Assembly (NCBI GenBank): GCA_013397935.1
Contig: VZRN01000686.1
Coordinates: forward strand, 40,958-104,957
Length of the DNA stretch: 64,000 nt
Origin: Dasyornis broadbenti
Taxonomy: Eukaryota; Chordata; Aves; Passeriformes; Dasyornithidae
Reading direction: 5' to 3'
Shown: piece after piece, positions 1 to 12,550 of the stretch
Layout of the letters: every line of letters starts with the position of its first letter
How positions within the stretch are numbered: position 1 is the first letter of the stretch
Notes under the pieces: model-generated
Database searches by the model: none
What the model was told of the DNA's origin: nothing
Seen by the model: the letters and a program-made list of their open reading frames with translations, nothing else
Translations under genes and position numbers: made by a program

Positions 1-45
1 TTCCTCTCAGTCTTTTTCTAAGTTGATATTTCCTCACTGCTCCAA

Positions 46-556
46 ATAGAATCATGGAATTGTTTAAGTGGGAAAAGCCCTCTGAGATCATCGTGCCCAC
101 CCATTCCCCAGCACAGCCAAGGCCACCACTGACCCAAGCGCCACTTTGACCTGGCTTTAAATCTCTCCAGGGATGGGCACTCCAAAGCTCCCTAGGCAGC
201 CCCTGCCACGGCCTGGCTGCCCTTTCCATGGAGAAATTCCTGCTGCTGTCCACCCTGAGCCTGCCCTGGCCCAGCCTGAGGCCGTTCCCTCTCCTGCTGT
301 CCCTGTTCCCTGGGAGCACAGCCCGACCCCCCCGGCTGCCCCCTCCTGTCAGGAGCTGTGCAGAGCCACAAGGTTCCCCCTGAGCCTCCTCTGCTCCAGC
401 CTGAGCCCTTTCCCAGCTCCCTCAGCTGCACTTGGGGCTCCAGACCCTTCCCAGCTCCGTTCCCATCCCTGGACACGCTCCAGTCCCTCAGTGTCTGTCT
501 CATCCTGAAGGCCTCAAAACTGACCCCAGGATATTCTTTCACCTTTTGAGGCCTCA
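46..556 (-). mobile_element. CR1 LINE 3' fragment, about 510 bp
   Basis: Read on the + strand this is the reverse complement of a CR1 3' end. It opens with a degenerate tail (tagaatcatggaattg), then the gene-proximal block 'aaaagccctctgagatcat', then 'ccaaggccaccactgaccc', 'cctccagggatgg'-like and 'ctgagcctcctctgctcca' blocks. It closes with 'ggacacgctccagtccctca' and 'gaggcctcacc', in the same order as avian CR1. Many mismatches and a poor match around 190-350 indicate an old copy. The open frames over it are CR1 shadows, not genes. Orientation follows from the octamer side, so the element's 3' end is at the low coordinate. Confidence 0.8.
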
Positions 557-1257
557 CCCGATTAAGTCAGTGCACTTTAAATGTCATTAATACCATGAAA
601 TCAGCACTAATATTTTCTACTATTTTATTAGAGTTAAACTAAAAAGGACCATAATAGTCAAGGACAGGCTGAGAAACTTGGTCACAGGGGCCTATAAAAT
701 GAGAAGGAACATGCAGTCTTTAGTCCACCAAAAGGTCATCTACAGGGCATCTCTGAGCCTTCATTTATCTCTTCATTTTGTCTTTGCGAATGTTTCCCAG
801 AGATTTCCATATAGGAAAAGGCTCTTCAAGGGGCCTCTTCAAAGGTTTTATAGGGGAAACAATTTGATTCAGTATTTCGGTGTCACTGTTTAATCAGCTA
901 TTAATGGATGCAGAGAACATTTGATGTGCTTTTCCTTTGTAGACTGTGGATTTCTACTAAGTCAACTGAACTTCATCTTCAGAGAAATGGAATATTCTTT
1001 GCCTATCATTTATTGCGAGGGATTACATTACAGGGAGGTGGAAGCGCAAACGGAATTTTTGTGGTTTTGTATTAGTACAGAGATGCTAATTCCTCTGCTC
1101 TAAGCCGATTATCAGCAGCCTTCCAAGAGCTGGGAATGTGTTGCCTTTAAGGGCACAGATAATCTGGGCAGAGATTAAGGCACACTTGTTCACTATGAAA
1201 TCATCCTGGAATCGGGGAGGTCCCATTTGTTTAAAGTTTTTGTGTTGACTTGCACGA
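557..1257. other. Unique non-coding sequence, no gene seen
   Basis: This is moderately AT-rich sequence between two CR1 fragments with no recognisable repeat or coding domain. The part around 1090-1200 is less simple and carries GATA-like cores (gattatc, agataatct). It could be regulatory, but nothing here proves that. Confidence 0.45.
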
Positions 1258-1403
1258 AATCCTGAGATGGTTTGGGTTGGAAGGGACCTTAAAGCCATGG
1301 GCAGGGACACCTTCCCCTGTCCCAGGCCGCTCCAAGCCCCAGTGTCCAACCCGGCCTTGGACACTTCCAGGGATTCAGGGGCAGCCACAGCTTCTCTGGG
1401 CCG
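1258..1403 (-). mobile_element. CR1 LINE 3' fragment, about 145 bp
   Basis: The + strand shows 'gatggtttgggttggaaggg', 'gggcagggacacc', 'ccttggacacttccaggga' and 'gcagccacagcttctctggg', the antisense of the CR1 3' untranslated region. The copy is 5'-truncated at about 1403. It belongs to the variant with 'ggacac' plus 'gccacagc' at the diagnostic sites discussed in the findings. Confidence 0.9.
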
Positions 1404-2237
1404 TAGTTTTGAGTGGGATTTGGTTTGGTTTTTTTTTAAATCCCTTTTTTTTTGGTAAATCCCTTTGCACTTTCACAGCTGACTTCCTCCATAACTCCAT
1501 GACTTCGTACAAAGACTTGGGAATGAGCAGGAAGATAAACGTCTCAAGCAACCCCTTGTGACAGACAAAGGAAATTTAAAACTAAGTTCATGCTGTTTAC
1601 TTTTGCTGCTGCAGGTTAAAGGTTGATTGCCACCTGTAGGTTTTGAAATGTTCTCTTTTACATCTGAAAAATGGTGGTATCCAATTTATTTTAATGTTTC
1701 AGTCTCCTCTCTTGGAATCAAATTTAATTTGGTTTTCTATCAAGTTTTCTTATCTTACCTAGGGTATGTTTTTACACAACATGGGGGTTTTTTGTTTGTT
1801 GGGGTTTTTTTTTTGGTTTGTTTTTTGGTTTGTTTGGTTTTTTTTAAGTTACTATAGCAACTTGGAAAAATTAAACATAAGAAATCTGTGGAGGCTTCAG
1901 GCTATCTAATTTTTATGTTCCCATGCTTTTTCCAGCAGAAAGAGAAGTTCCTCTGGATCTAAATGTAGCTCAAAAAAAAAAAGACAATTATACAGGAATC
2001 ACCATAGAGCATGAATCCACGCAAATGTAAAAATGACTGCTTATACTAAAAAGCAGAGTGCAGAGAAAGGCTGTAGGAGAAGGTGAATGAGAGAGTGCCA
2101 AAGACAGCTCATCCTGAAGGGAATTCGCTTCCAAAACCTGAAGTAAAAAAATATTAAATATTTGAAGCCTTTTTTTGTTTTGGTGGGTTATTTTTCACTG
2201 CACAGCTTTTGGTTGTGTCTTACCTGGATTTTTCAGG
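1404..2237. other. Unique AT-rich sequence with a G/T-rich simple tract
   Basis: No gene is recognised. The segment holds short A or T runs and the G/T-rich tract listed separately at 1782-1847. The remainder is AT-rich unique sequence. Confidence 0.45.
1782..1847. repeat. G/T-rich low-complexity tract
   Basis: A 66-bp stretch on the + strand is made almost only of G and T, as imperfect ggtttgttttt units. It resembles the degenerate (GTTT)n tracts common in bird genomes. It creates the hydrophobic Phe/Val/Leu end of a 76-codon frame, which I do not regard as a gene. Confidence 0.75.
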
Positions 2238-2402
2238 AAATGCCAAGGCCTGGTAAAATCAAGGAGCTAACAGTCTCCAAGGATTCCTTGGACAACGCTC
2301 TCAGGCACAGGGTGGGATTGCTGATGTGTCTGTGCAGAGCCAGAGGCTGGGCTTGATCCCTGTGGGTCTGTTCCAGCTCAGGATATTCCATGATTCCATC
2401 TG
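2238..2402 (+). mobile_element. CR1 LINE 3' end with octamer tail
   Basis: The sense-strand CR1 blocks 'ttggacaacgctctcaggca', 'gggtgggattg', 'gtgtctgtgcagagcca' and 'ttccagctcaggatattcca' appear in order. The copy ends in two octamers (attccatg at 2385-2392, attccatc at 2393-2400), which are the element's 3' terminus. It is a different CR1 subfamily from the 'ggtttgggttggaaggg' type. The 5' limit is approximate. Confidence 0.85.
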
Positions 2403-3274
2403 TGTTAAACCAATACAAATGTGACACGTGGCCAACAGATACAGTGCGTTTTCAGCTGTCGGTAAATAGAACAAATAGAACAAATGCAGAGGTTGCTCCT
2501 TTCAATATTGGCACTGATGACGCAAATTCAAAACAAATGTTTGCTTGCAATTTGTTATTTTGATCATTTTGGCAACAGAAACGGAAGGAAGTTGCTCCTT
2601 TATCAATTTAATTACAGATCGAAATCTTAAATCTTCAGAGCATCTCTGGGCAAGTTCCTTCAAACACAGAGGCACCAAACTCATTAGAGAAATATTGAAT
2701 TTTCTCGGTGCTCTTGTATTAAATATGCACGTCATTATCTGAAGTTTAGCTACAGGATGTGACAGAATAAACTTTTTGCCTCCCTTTTCATCCTTTACAC
2801 AGGGTTTGGTGTCACCTTGGTGACAGAATTTGGGCAGCTCAGTGCTGAACTGGGTTCCATCTCTAGTTCTGTTTAAGCAAAGTCGCTCACCCTCCTCCTC
2901 TCTTCTCCATGGGTTTCTCCAAATAAACTTTTCTCTCCTACTGCTCAACACCTCCCTTGTTCTTAGAAAAAGTCATTAGTATGAGTTTAGTAAACCAAGG
3001 ATGAGCCAGCAGGGAGGGGTGTGAGGGTTTTGTGCACTGATAGCGCCTGTGAAGATCTAAATAACAAATGGGACTGTCACTCTCCTGACAATAAACTCAG
3101 GAAACTCAGTGTTTTATGGGGAAATACACATTTACTTACACACTGGGTAATTTTGTAATTTCAGCCAGGCTCTTGAGGAACCACACAGATATTTCACCTC
3201 ATCTGTTTACTGTCCAACAGCTCCTGGCTTGTTCCCTGTGATGAAGGAAGAAAAATCTCCGAGGGAACAGCAAG
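2403..3274. other. Unique non-coding sequence, no gene seen
   Basis: There are no recognisable repeats. Frames on the minus strand (such as 149 codons at 2502-2951) match no family I know and have no supporting codon pattern. Confidence 0.45.
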
Positions 3275-3376
3275 GCAGGAATCACAGAATGTGCCGAGCT
3301 GGGAGGCACCCGCAAGGATCATCTGATCCAACTCGGCCCTTCACAGGACATCCCCAAGTGTCACAGGAAAAGTCTT
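3275..3376 (-). mobile_element. CR1 LINE 3' fragment, about 100 bp
   Basis: The antisense CR1 signature 'aatcacagaatgtgccgagc', 'gcaaggatcatctgatccaa' and 'ttcacaggacatccccaagt' marks the subfamily whose sense end reads 'gggtcccttccagctcag'. It is the same type as the copies at 2238, 16685 and 22122. It is a short, diverged copy. Confidence 0.8.
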
Positions 3377-4866
3377 ACATTTTCCAGTTTGGAATCAATC
3401 CCAATCTCTTCCGCTCACAACCCAAAATACGTTCACAGCGCTCTTCCCAGTGTCATTCCACATCCTGCTTTAGGTGTGTGGGGAACAGCCTCGAGTCTTC
3501 CCCAAACCGTAATACTGGTATTTGTGATTTCCCACTGATTCCATAAGCAATTCACATCTCCTGGAAAGATGCAAACCCGAGACTCAGCAGTGGAAGTCCT
3601 CCTTATTTAATCTTTACGATCAACGTCAATTTTGCTATTTGACATCAGAAGTGATCAAAAAAGGAGGATTTTCCTCCGCTTCAGTCCGTGTGTTCGTGAC
3701 TAACCGCAGCCAGGGCAGTGTTTCCAGGTGCCCTCTGTGTTCCTGAGCATCCCCTGCTACACAATCTTACCAAACACTCAATTCTAGGAGAGCCAGGCGA
3801 TTTATTTTGCTGGGTGGCACCGTGCATTAGGTAAATGTTAGACACCGAAAAACAAACACCTTCCCGTACAAAAGTAAAGAAAATAAAAAACTGCAGACAC
3901 TGCAGCTGGATACCTTATCATCTGCTGGTTGGGGACCAGGGCAAAAGTGAACACCTCATGCTGCTGCCCGTGTCACGCCCAGCACAAACACGGCGTTTGT
4001 CTTTCTAGGGAGGGATTTGTCTGCAATCCCGTGTTTCAAGTGCTTACAAAACAAGTCTGAAAATCCATAAGGAAACAGGGAAAAATCTTAACCCTTCTCA
4101 TGCTAAAGACGGTGTCGTTCCCCCCACCCCCCACCCCGTTTTTGTGGGATTTTTTTGTTCGTTTTGTTTTGCTTTTAGTTCAAAACCGGTTATTTTCCCA
4201 AGGTGTTGTTACTTAGGATATATCTTGCACAATTTCTGTTGCAGATCTAAGTCTTTCATATGAGGAATGAAGCCCTTTTTTGATGCCTTTAACTTTATTG
4301 TTTCATAAAAATTATCCCCCAGCAGTACCACAGTCTTAGAACTCTGACTTACATTTGCACTGGATTGTTATTTGTCTTCTCACTATCACACCGACCTCAC
4401 ATTTATTAACTGTACCTTGCCACTTCCTCCTTTTTTACTTCCAATAACCCATAAAAACCCGCATCACTGGCCCTGGAATTCCAAGATGTACCAAGCTCGG
4501 TGCAAAAAAAGCCAAAAATGAGGCCCCGTTTTCAGGCTGTGCTGGATCCTGTGAGAAAACTTCCAGCAAAAGGAGGAGAGAATGAGTTCTGCGTGGAAGA
4601 CACACAAACATTTTCAGTCTTCCGCAGAAAAAAGGCTTTGTCAGCCCACGAAATGATGTGTCCTAATATTACAGTGAGACTGACCTGCTAAAGACAGGTT
4701 ATGAAGCCCCACTTTTTGTTGTCATGAGTATCTCAGGTTTCCAGTGGGGTGAGGAATACCTTTCACTCAATACTCTTTTAAAAATATAGAAAAAAATTTG
4801 AACTTTATCATTTTCTTCCCAGAAATATCGCTCATTTTGTTGGAGAATATTGTTATTGAATTTGTA

Positions 4867-4886
4867 TTTTTTTTTTTTTTTTTTTT
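4867..4886. repeat. Poly-T run, 20 nt
   Basis: Twenty consecutive T on the + strand. No processed pseudogene body or target-site duplication is evident beside it. Confidence 0.9.
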
Positions 4887-6516
4887 ACTCCAACGTTCCT
4901 TAGACTCCAAATGTCAAGGTAATGTTACATGGGGAGCTGCCTTTCTGATCACTGAAAACAAAAATCAGACCGCGTTCTTTGAAAAATGGCGCTGCTGGAG
5001 TGTTTTCTTAATTTGGCTGGAATCATAAGCAAAAACAAACACTTTATAAGAAAAAAAGACAACTCTCATTGATTTTTATTGTTAAAGATTGTAGCACTTG
5101 ATGAACCTCATGAGGGCCCACTTGGAGACGCAAGACAAGAAACTCAAGCAGCAGAAATCAAATATTTTGTTGGGAAAATAAAAGACTGTTGGTGTGTGAG
5201 GAGAACAAACTGTATTAATTTAAGAAAAAAACCCCAACTTCGATCTTAATTTTAAAGGACTTATTTGTACGCAAACTACACCAACAGAAAATTGTTCATT
5301 TAAATGTTTCTCTTTTTCAGCCAGGCAGGTTTTAACAGAAATCTGTAACAGGAAATTGAAATAATTACTTTGGTCTGGTAGTGCAGCCACAATCGCAGGC
5401 GTTTCTTATATTCCAGACATTTCCTTGGAAGTGGTACAAACACAAATAAATAAATACAGTTTGCAAGCAGGGTGCTGAGCGTGCACCATCCCAGGCCTGG
5501 AATTAACCCTGCTCAGGTGCCTGGCTGGGCTCTGTGTTTGGTTTCAATCCCAGAAAAAGCAGAGATTTTTTGGGAAAGGCTGGCCAGAAGTGTCAGTGTG
5601 CAGCACAGGGGAGCTTCCACACATGCCCCAGCACGAGGGGAGCTCCACAGAGCCCGGCAAGGCTGAAGGAAAAGGCCAAGGCGGACGGGGAGGCACAAGA
5701 GGAAGGTTTTCAATGACACAGAAGGGCTCTCTCCGCTCTTTCCTGCTTTGAAGAGGAGAAAAATCTCATGGAAAGAAGCTCTCAAGCCTCAAAGGGTAAG
5801 CCATGCTCCTATGTGCTTTCCATGGAATCAATAGGTGGGAATTTATTTTGGGACAGTAACTCCAGGTGCCTTTGCTCTTCCTGTGAAAAAGGTGGGAGCC
5901 AATTGCCTTCCGGCTGAGGAGGATCAGGCTGACCTCAAGCAGATGCCAAGGGGGGAATGAACATGGAACAAGGTTCTCTTCCTCCATAACCATCACGTTG
6001 AAAACCTCTGGCTCTGGAGAATCCTGCATGGAGAAGGTGCCTGCAGTTTACACCATTTCCCCAAAGCCCACTGAGCCACACCGAGTTCACCTTTCCTTAC
6101 GGTAGACTGTGGACAGAAACAAAAACATGGTTTACTTTTACTTCTTCCGTCTTTCTTTCCTCTCCTGCACAGCTCCTGTTGTCCAAGGATCACTGGCACT
6201 GCGTTTCCCAAAGTGATATCCCTTCTCTATTCTTCCTGTCCTGCTGGGAAACAGCTCATTTGGCTGCCCAAAATTCCCAGGAAACCTCTCTCCCTTTCAG
6301 GAATAGAACAGGCTGAAGCTCAAACAGGCAAAATCCAGCCCCTCTGTGCGCTGCGGTGGCTGCTGAGGAGGCAGAAGCCTTTCCCAAGTTTTACAGGAAT
6401 ATTCTTCACTGGAACTTTGACCTTGCGTAATTGAGTTTCACAGCAACACCTCCTCTCCCTCTGAGGTTCAGCCAAGCCTCGAATGTTTTCGCTTTGTCCT
6501 GTTGGAACACCTAAAG

Positions 6517-6558
6517 TCCATTAATCATCCCTGTCTGATCAAGGTAATTATTAATGGA
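6517..6558. other. AT-rich inverted repeat with homeodomain-type TAAT cores
   Basis: TCCATTAAT at 6517-6525 faces ATTAATGGA at 6550-6558, which are perfect 9-bp arms separated by 24 bp. The spacer contains TGATCA and TAATTA. The arms contain ATTA/TAAT cores bound by homeodomain proteins. A regulatory role is inference. Chance occurrence of such AT-rich arms in 64 kb is possible. Confidence 0.35.
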
Positions 6559-9500
6559 TGTCCCAGGCAGCAGTGACCCACATGAATTTTGGGGTGAAAG
6601 ATTTTCTTCAATATGTTGTTGTTGCTGTATTACAAAGGGTAGCTCATTTGGAATTAAATATATGGCAAAAAAACCCTCTTCTTCTTTAAACAAGGGCCAT
6701 ATGGCAAGACATAATTACAATTTACTTTGCCTTTTCCCATCTTTTTTTCTTGTTACTTCTCTGAAACCGTCTATGAAACCACGCACGGCTGAATTTGGCA
6801 AAGAGAGTGGTTTTCTGTAAATAATATTTAACATTGAGGTTATATCATTAAGTGCTCACAAGTAGAACAGCATTTCTTTGTAACTTTTCACTGCTGCTTC
6901 CGAAATGGAGATGATGTCCAAGACAAGCCAGCTTGGTAATAAAACTCGTAATTTTCCTGGAACAGCCACGGAAAAGGCAGGTGCCTGCACAACAATAGGC
7001 CATGATTCAGTCTGTTGATAGCACTGCTATTAATTTTCCTTCATTTCCTTTTTCTCATCAAATATTAGCTTTCTTAATGATGTGATTATTGGAAGGTGCC
7101 TCAGGCTATTGCTGTTGCTGTTATTGTGCGTCGTGCTGTCATTGAAATGGTGAGAACAACGTCTTTATTTCAGAGCAGGGCCGCTACATGTGCCGTGTTT
7201 GGCACTCCCTAAATCCTGCTGTCACCCTGAGCTGAAAGTCAGGAATTGTTGACAGCACCACGGGCCCGTAAAGCTGTGATTCAAAGGATATGGAAATGAT
7301 GAAATCAGAACGTTTGTGCAGTACACACGGGCACGTCTGCATCTTGTCTACACCGGGAATGCATGTTGGTTTTTAAGTCCCAGAGAGGACTTTTGATATC
7401 CCAAGGAAAGAGAGTCAATGGGTGCAAAGCAGATGATATTTTGTAACCATGGTCTATAGACCCTGAAGATCTTCACCCTCAGGACCCACGAGCAGGGAGC
7501 GCCCCCAGAATTCATCAGCACGGCCATAACCAACCTCCAGCCTTAGGGGAGCGGAATCCCCACTCCCCTGTGCTTGGGCAGGTGGATGAACACAGGAACA
7601 ATCCCAGGTCCACGGGGATGAGCTGCAGGAATGCACCTCCCCGGGGCAGTAAATCCCAGGACACAGTGCTCAGCACAAGGCAGTGGTTGATGGCATGGAC
7701 TCCACCAGATGGTGATCAGCAAAGACATTTTAATGCAAAAATCCAGGGTTCTCCAACTGTTCCTTTGTTCTGAGTTTCCAAACCTGTGGGGCACAACAAA
7801 GGCGTTGAACCAACCCCATGAACCACGGCAGGAACACGCGGCAGGGGTGACCAAGCAGCAGCCCCACGCTGGGAGCACCCATCGGCTCTAACAATTGTTT
7901 TCCAGCTCTGTCCCTTGTTTTTCACCTCTGGCTCAGCTGAGCCATTCCCAGAATGCTCTCTGCTCAGCCCGAGGAGCAGAAGTGAGCGAGGATTTTACCA
8001 GGGAAACACGGCCCTCGCTAAGGCCCTCACTTTGCAAGGCCTTTCTGCTCAGCACAAGGCAGCGAGGAGGAGCTGGAGGGCTCGGATTATTTGGGATCCA
8101 GCTCTCTGTGGTGGGAGGGAAACCTCAGTGCCACACCTGATTACAGGGAGGAAACGGGAGCTGATTGGGGTTACTAAACACCCACTCATCGAGGGGACAA
8201 ACGCAATTAAAGACATTATTATTCTGCGAGATTTTTGTTTGAACTGCATCAAAGCCCAAAATAAGCTTTGTGTCACACTACAGAACTGTTGCTGGCCCAA
8301 GGAGTGAGGAAAATATTCGTGTTTAACAATTCATGGAAAAAAAGACACGAATCGGAAAAAAGGGGTGAACTAATCCCACTGATGTTTTATTTTTTGGCTT
8401 GATCCAAGAAGAGTTTGTAATGCTGGGGCTTCTAAAGATGGACTATGACATCATGAAGTGTTTCAAGTACGAAATCTTTGACCTCCACCTTGGCACTCTG
8501 ATATTTGAACATATTGAATTCAGGACATAAGCAGTGCAATGCTGATGGATCGATAGCTTTGTTCCAAGGAAAAACTAGGAAAACCTACAAAATCTCCAAA
8601 TACGTGTTTTAAGGAGCTAAAACGCATTCTATAGAAATGGCCTTCTGTTTTGATAAAATCTAAATACTTCATTCTTGGATTGCTTCTACTTATTGAACCG
8701 GAACTGAATTTTACCAACATAGCTGTAATTTTGAAATTAAAATGTAACATATCATTCCTCCATAAGAATAAAACTCAAATGCTGTGTATTTTTATCAAAA
8801 TTGCTACCTGAGTTCGTGAAATGCGTTCTGTCAAAACTGTCGTATTTTCTCGTGAGGTTTTGCTGCTTGGAGAACAGTGCCTCCCATCAAGGGAAAATGA
8901 CTTGCTGTAATATTTTAACCTAAAATTATATACAGCACACATTTAAAATTAATGTTTCCTTCTGTCTGGTTTTTGTGTTGAGTCTCACATCTCATTTTAA
9001 GGTGTAAATATTTTATAGGGTAAGTATTTTTAAGTGACAGTTGTAGTCATTATAAGAAATGCTGACTCTCTAGGGTTTTTCGATGCCAGGGAATTTGTTG
9101 TTGTCACAGAATCTTGGAATAGTCCTGGGGCCGTGTTCTTCACCGAGGATGGTGCCCGTTTTCCTCAGCCCTTCCTCTTCCCTGGCCAACAGAAAACACA
9201 GCGCACTCGGGAGAGTAAAATTATTAAATGTCACTGATGAAACACAATTTACCTCATGGTTCTCGTGGAGGATTGTGAAACGGGGCCCCTAAAAGCATCT
9301 CTGCAGCAATGCCTGCTTTCAAATGCAAAGAGAATTGCAAGCAAAGACAGGGTTTGTCTCTTCTCATAAAGCTTGAGAAAGCTGGGATCCGTCGAAGGAT
9401 GTTATTTAATCAAGGCGAGGTTTAAAACTTCAAATGATAATGGTAAAGTGAGACAGCAAAGACAACAGTTATTGCAGCAGTTATGCCATCTTTGTTCTGA

Positions 9501-9923
9501 GTAATTATTAAATTATTTTTGAAAAACAACTATACCTGGATTAATACCCTGAATAGGAAAGAAATAGTTTCTGTCTAAAACCAGAGAAAAGAAGAATGAA
9601 AAATCAGATACTGCTCTAAGATCAATGAGCTTGCAGTGTCTGCTGCGCCTGAAACACAGAGTTTACACCTGCCTGCAGATTCTTCCTGAGTGAAAAAAAG
9701 CTTATTTTAAGTTTTGGTGCAGGGCAAAAGGTGAACCACTGCCTGAGCCTGACGTTTCCCTGTGGATGTGCCAAGCCGAGGCTTTTTCTGTTCAGCTGCA
9801 GCGGCTGAGCTTGGCGAGTGACGCTTCTCCCTCGCCCTCTTCCCCTGCACTTCAAACAGTGTGGATCCTGCTTTGAATTCCCCAAACCTGAAGAGCCTCC
9901 CAGCCATATTTTAATCTTTCCCA

Positions 9924-10020
9924 GCGAGCTGCCTGTGCAGAGGAGTCCAGCGGCGTGCCCCGAGCTGGCTGATGCGCAGCAATCGATACCGCAGTGCCAT
10001 CAGCAATCTCGTTAGCGGGG
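9924..10020. other. CpG-dense spot
   Basis: Nine CpG dinucleotides occur in about 100 bp, well above the surrounding sequence. A run of eight to ten G follows at about 10016. There is no gene or promoter motif that I can recognise. It is too short to call a CpG island. Confidence 0.4.
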
Positions 10021-10812
10021 GGGGCTTCCTCTCGCCTGTTTCAGGAGCAAAAGCAATCATCTGATCTTTCCCCACGATGTTAATATTCTTCAAGTGAGCA
10101 GATAGTGATCAAAATAGTGATTAGGCTCGTAAGTGTTTGGCTTCCCTTTAAAAGACGGGGAGATGCTGCAGCGACCTCACGGAACATCAAAAGCAGGAGT
10201 GGAACTACAGAAGTGCCGCTGGATCACAGCGGAGCTCTGCCTCCTCTTTCCTCCTGGAGGATAAAACTGAGAAAAGGCTTTGGTTTGTTGCTTTTGCTCC
10301 GCTGTTCTCCACTGACAGCAGAGCATTTCGTTCCAGCGATCGTTGGGGTTTGTTGTTGGGAAAACAAGGCACGTGGCTGGCATAATTCTGTGTTATTCCC
10401 CATTAATGCAGGGGTAAATCTCTTAGCGTGGCTGCATGGCTTTGGGAAGGAGGAAAGAGAAAGAGCAACAATCTATTGATCACCAGAATCTCTTTCTCTC
10501 CATTTTTGTCTTCATTTTTTTCCCCTCCCAATTATCTATTCAGTCCTTCTGTCACATTGTTGTTTAGGTAAATAAAATAGAACAATCCTATGCAAATAGC
10601 AGAATATCTTAGAACTCTATAAAGAAGGGGTTATCAACCTTTATATTTTTAAATCTATACCATTTTCAACCTAGCAGCATCTTTACTTGAGCTTGATCGA
10701 CTTGAGAAAATGTAAATGTGTTTCCTGCTGACCTTAAAGTTCTTTTAGAACTTTTAGAGTAAGGATTGAGGGCAAACTGCAAGGGAATCGCTTTTAAACG
10801 CAGAAAGTCTGT

Positions 10813-10962
10813 CACGGAATCACAGACTCATGGAATGGTTTTGGGTTGGAAGGGATCTTAAAGCCCATCCAGTGGCAACCCCCCGGGGACACCTTCCAAG
10901 GCTGCTCCAAGCCCTGCCCAGCCTGGCCTTGGACACTGCCAGGGATGGGGTGACACTCCCAT
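10813..10962 (-). mobile_element. CR1 LINE 3' fragment, about 150 bp
   Basis: Antisense CR1 begins with the tail units 'cacggaatcacagactcatg', then 'ggttttgggttggaaggga', 'ggggacaccttcc' and 'ctggccttggacactgccag'. It stops at 'gggatggggtgacactccc', so it is 5'-truncated there. Confidence 0.9.
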
Positions 10963-12451
10963 GGATTACATCCTGTGGAATCCAAACTGAGAAGGAACAG
11001 GGGGTTTGTTGGGGCAGCACCTCTGCCCCCCTACATCTCCCCCAGCCGAGGCTGAAAAGCGAACATAACCTCGAGGTTTTATTTAACGTTAGGCTCTGGG
11101 ATTTTGGTTCCAAACTCTAAAAAAATGGTTTTAAGAGTGGGTTAAACAACTGTGTTCTCCTTGTTTGCGGTTTTGCAACCTAAAAGTGACTGGAGACACT
11201 GTAAATAGGACAAAAACAATCGTATTCTTGCTGGGCCCCGAGGTGCATTTCCACAATTGGGTTAAAATTTGAGAAAACAAATGGTGGTGCTTGATACCAG
11301 GAGAGCTGAAAGAACAGGCACAGAAGAGCTGCTGAGTGCATTCTGGGCTTTCCAACAGCATAAATCTTGTTATGCAGAGAGGGACTGTTGGCAAAAAGCA
11401 GAGAACACGGCGTCTGTGGGCACATGGATTCGGTGCTTTTCCTTCCAAGTGTCTACGTGGAGGAGAAAGATGAGGGAAACAATTGAAAACTACTAAAAAA
11501 TGGAAAAAAAGATGTTAAAACTGGAGCTCTCTTTTTGCCCCCTCAAGGAGTTTTCACTCCAAGCACGGAGCGCACGCGCTTAGGCCCTGAGCTAAGTTAC
11601 TTTAATTCTTTCAGTGAAATAAGTGCATCCATCAGCCCCTTCCCTCCCCACACGCTGCAAATTTATCCAAAATTCCCTGAATTTCGGGGAGAAATAAACA
11701 GGAGAAAGAGAGATTTTGCTCAGGAAATCTACCAGGAAAGGGTTCGTCACTGCTAATTCCTGCAGGGTGAGTGGCATAGGATTTTATTTTCCCAGGGTGT
11801 AGGAGACCTGTGTTTTAAATCTTCCATCTGCCTAAAGAAATTCAAAGAGGGTTTTTCATCCTCTAATGGAACAATCTGTGTTTTCTGAACAGACTCTCCA
11901 GTACTTCTGTTTTAAGCTGCTCTCTTTTAATTATAGCCAAGCATTTCAGACGTGCAGATCGCAATGAAATACAAGGAGTTTTGGAATTTCTGCCCGTTTG
12001 ATGGATCTTTACGAATCTGATGAAAAGTGCCTGCATCAAATGGATGTGATTTGTACTCGGAAGGCTCCCGGCGCAACAGCTCCACAATCCTGTGCTGGAC
12101 AGACAGAAATCCAAGGCTCATTCACAGAACCCAGTGGATGCACTGCAGATGAAAACCGACCAAAAGCCGAATTCAGGGGTGCCTGCCAGGATTGCAGCAA
12201 CACATCCAACCTGCTGGGGATACTGGGGAAGGTTTATTGTGTGCTTGGAAAGATTGATGTTCCTCCTGGAGCGCCAGGGAAAGGCCGTTCCCTGGATTGG
12301 CTGACACAGAGCAGCAGCAGAGAGAACTCCGTGGTTTTCACTGCAGAGGGAGTCACAGAGGGGGTTTCACTCCATTTTTTCTTGCTTTCAGTGTCCTTGA
12401 TAAATTGGGGGAGAAGAAACCTGGCATAGGCATAAATTAGATTTATAATTA

Positions 12452-12454
<3 letters not shown>

Positions 12455-12479
<25 letters not shown>
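12455..12479. repeat. (AT)n microsatellite
   Basis: About 12 uninterrupted AT units. It is probably length-polymorphic. Confidence 0.95.
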
Positions 12480-12482
<3 letters not shown>

Positions 12483-12532
12483 CAAAATCTGTGTCCTTTG
12501 GCATAAAGGAGTCACCATACATAACATCTATT

Positions 12533-12550
12533 AAAAAAAAAAAAAAAAAA
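12533..12550. repeat. Poly-A run, 18 nt
   Basis: Eighteen consecutive A, about 55 bp after the (AT)n tract. I see no retrocopy upstream. Confidence 0.95.

Larger units (their letters stand above)
3377..10812. other. 7.4 kb of mostly unique non-coding sequence
   Basis: No gene, RNA gene or intact mobile element is recognised. Simple tracts include a C-rich run near 4120-4137, a T-rich stretch at 4140-4180 and poly-T at 4867-4886. An AT-rich block around 6510-6560 carries a 9-bp inverted repeat (see findings), and a CpG-dense 100-bp spot lies at 9924-10020. The frames here stay under 131 codons and are not convincing. A remnant 'cacagaatcttggaat' at about 9107 might be a CR1 tail, but nothing downstream supports it. 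Confidence 0.5.

Noticed and set aside
9107..9125. 'cacagaatcttggaat', similar to a CR1 tail
   Set aside because: None of the next CR1 blocks follows within 100 bp.
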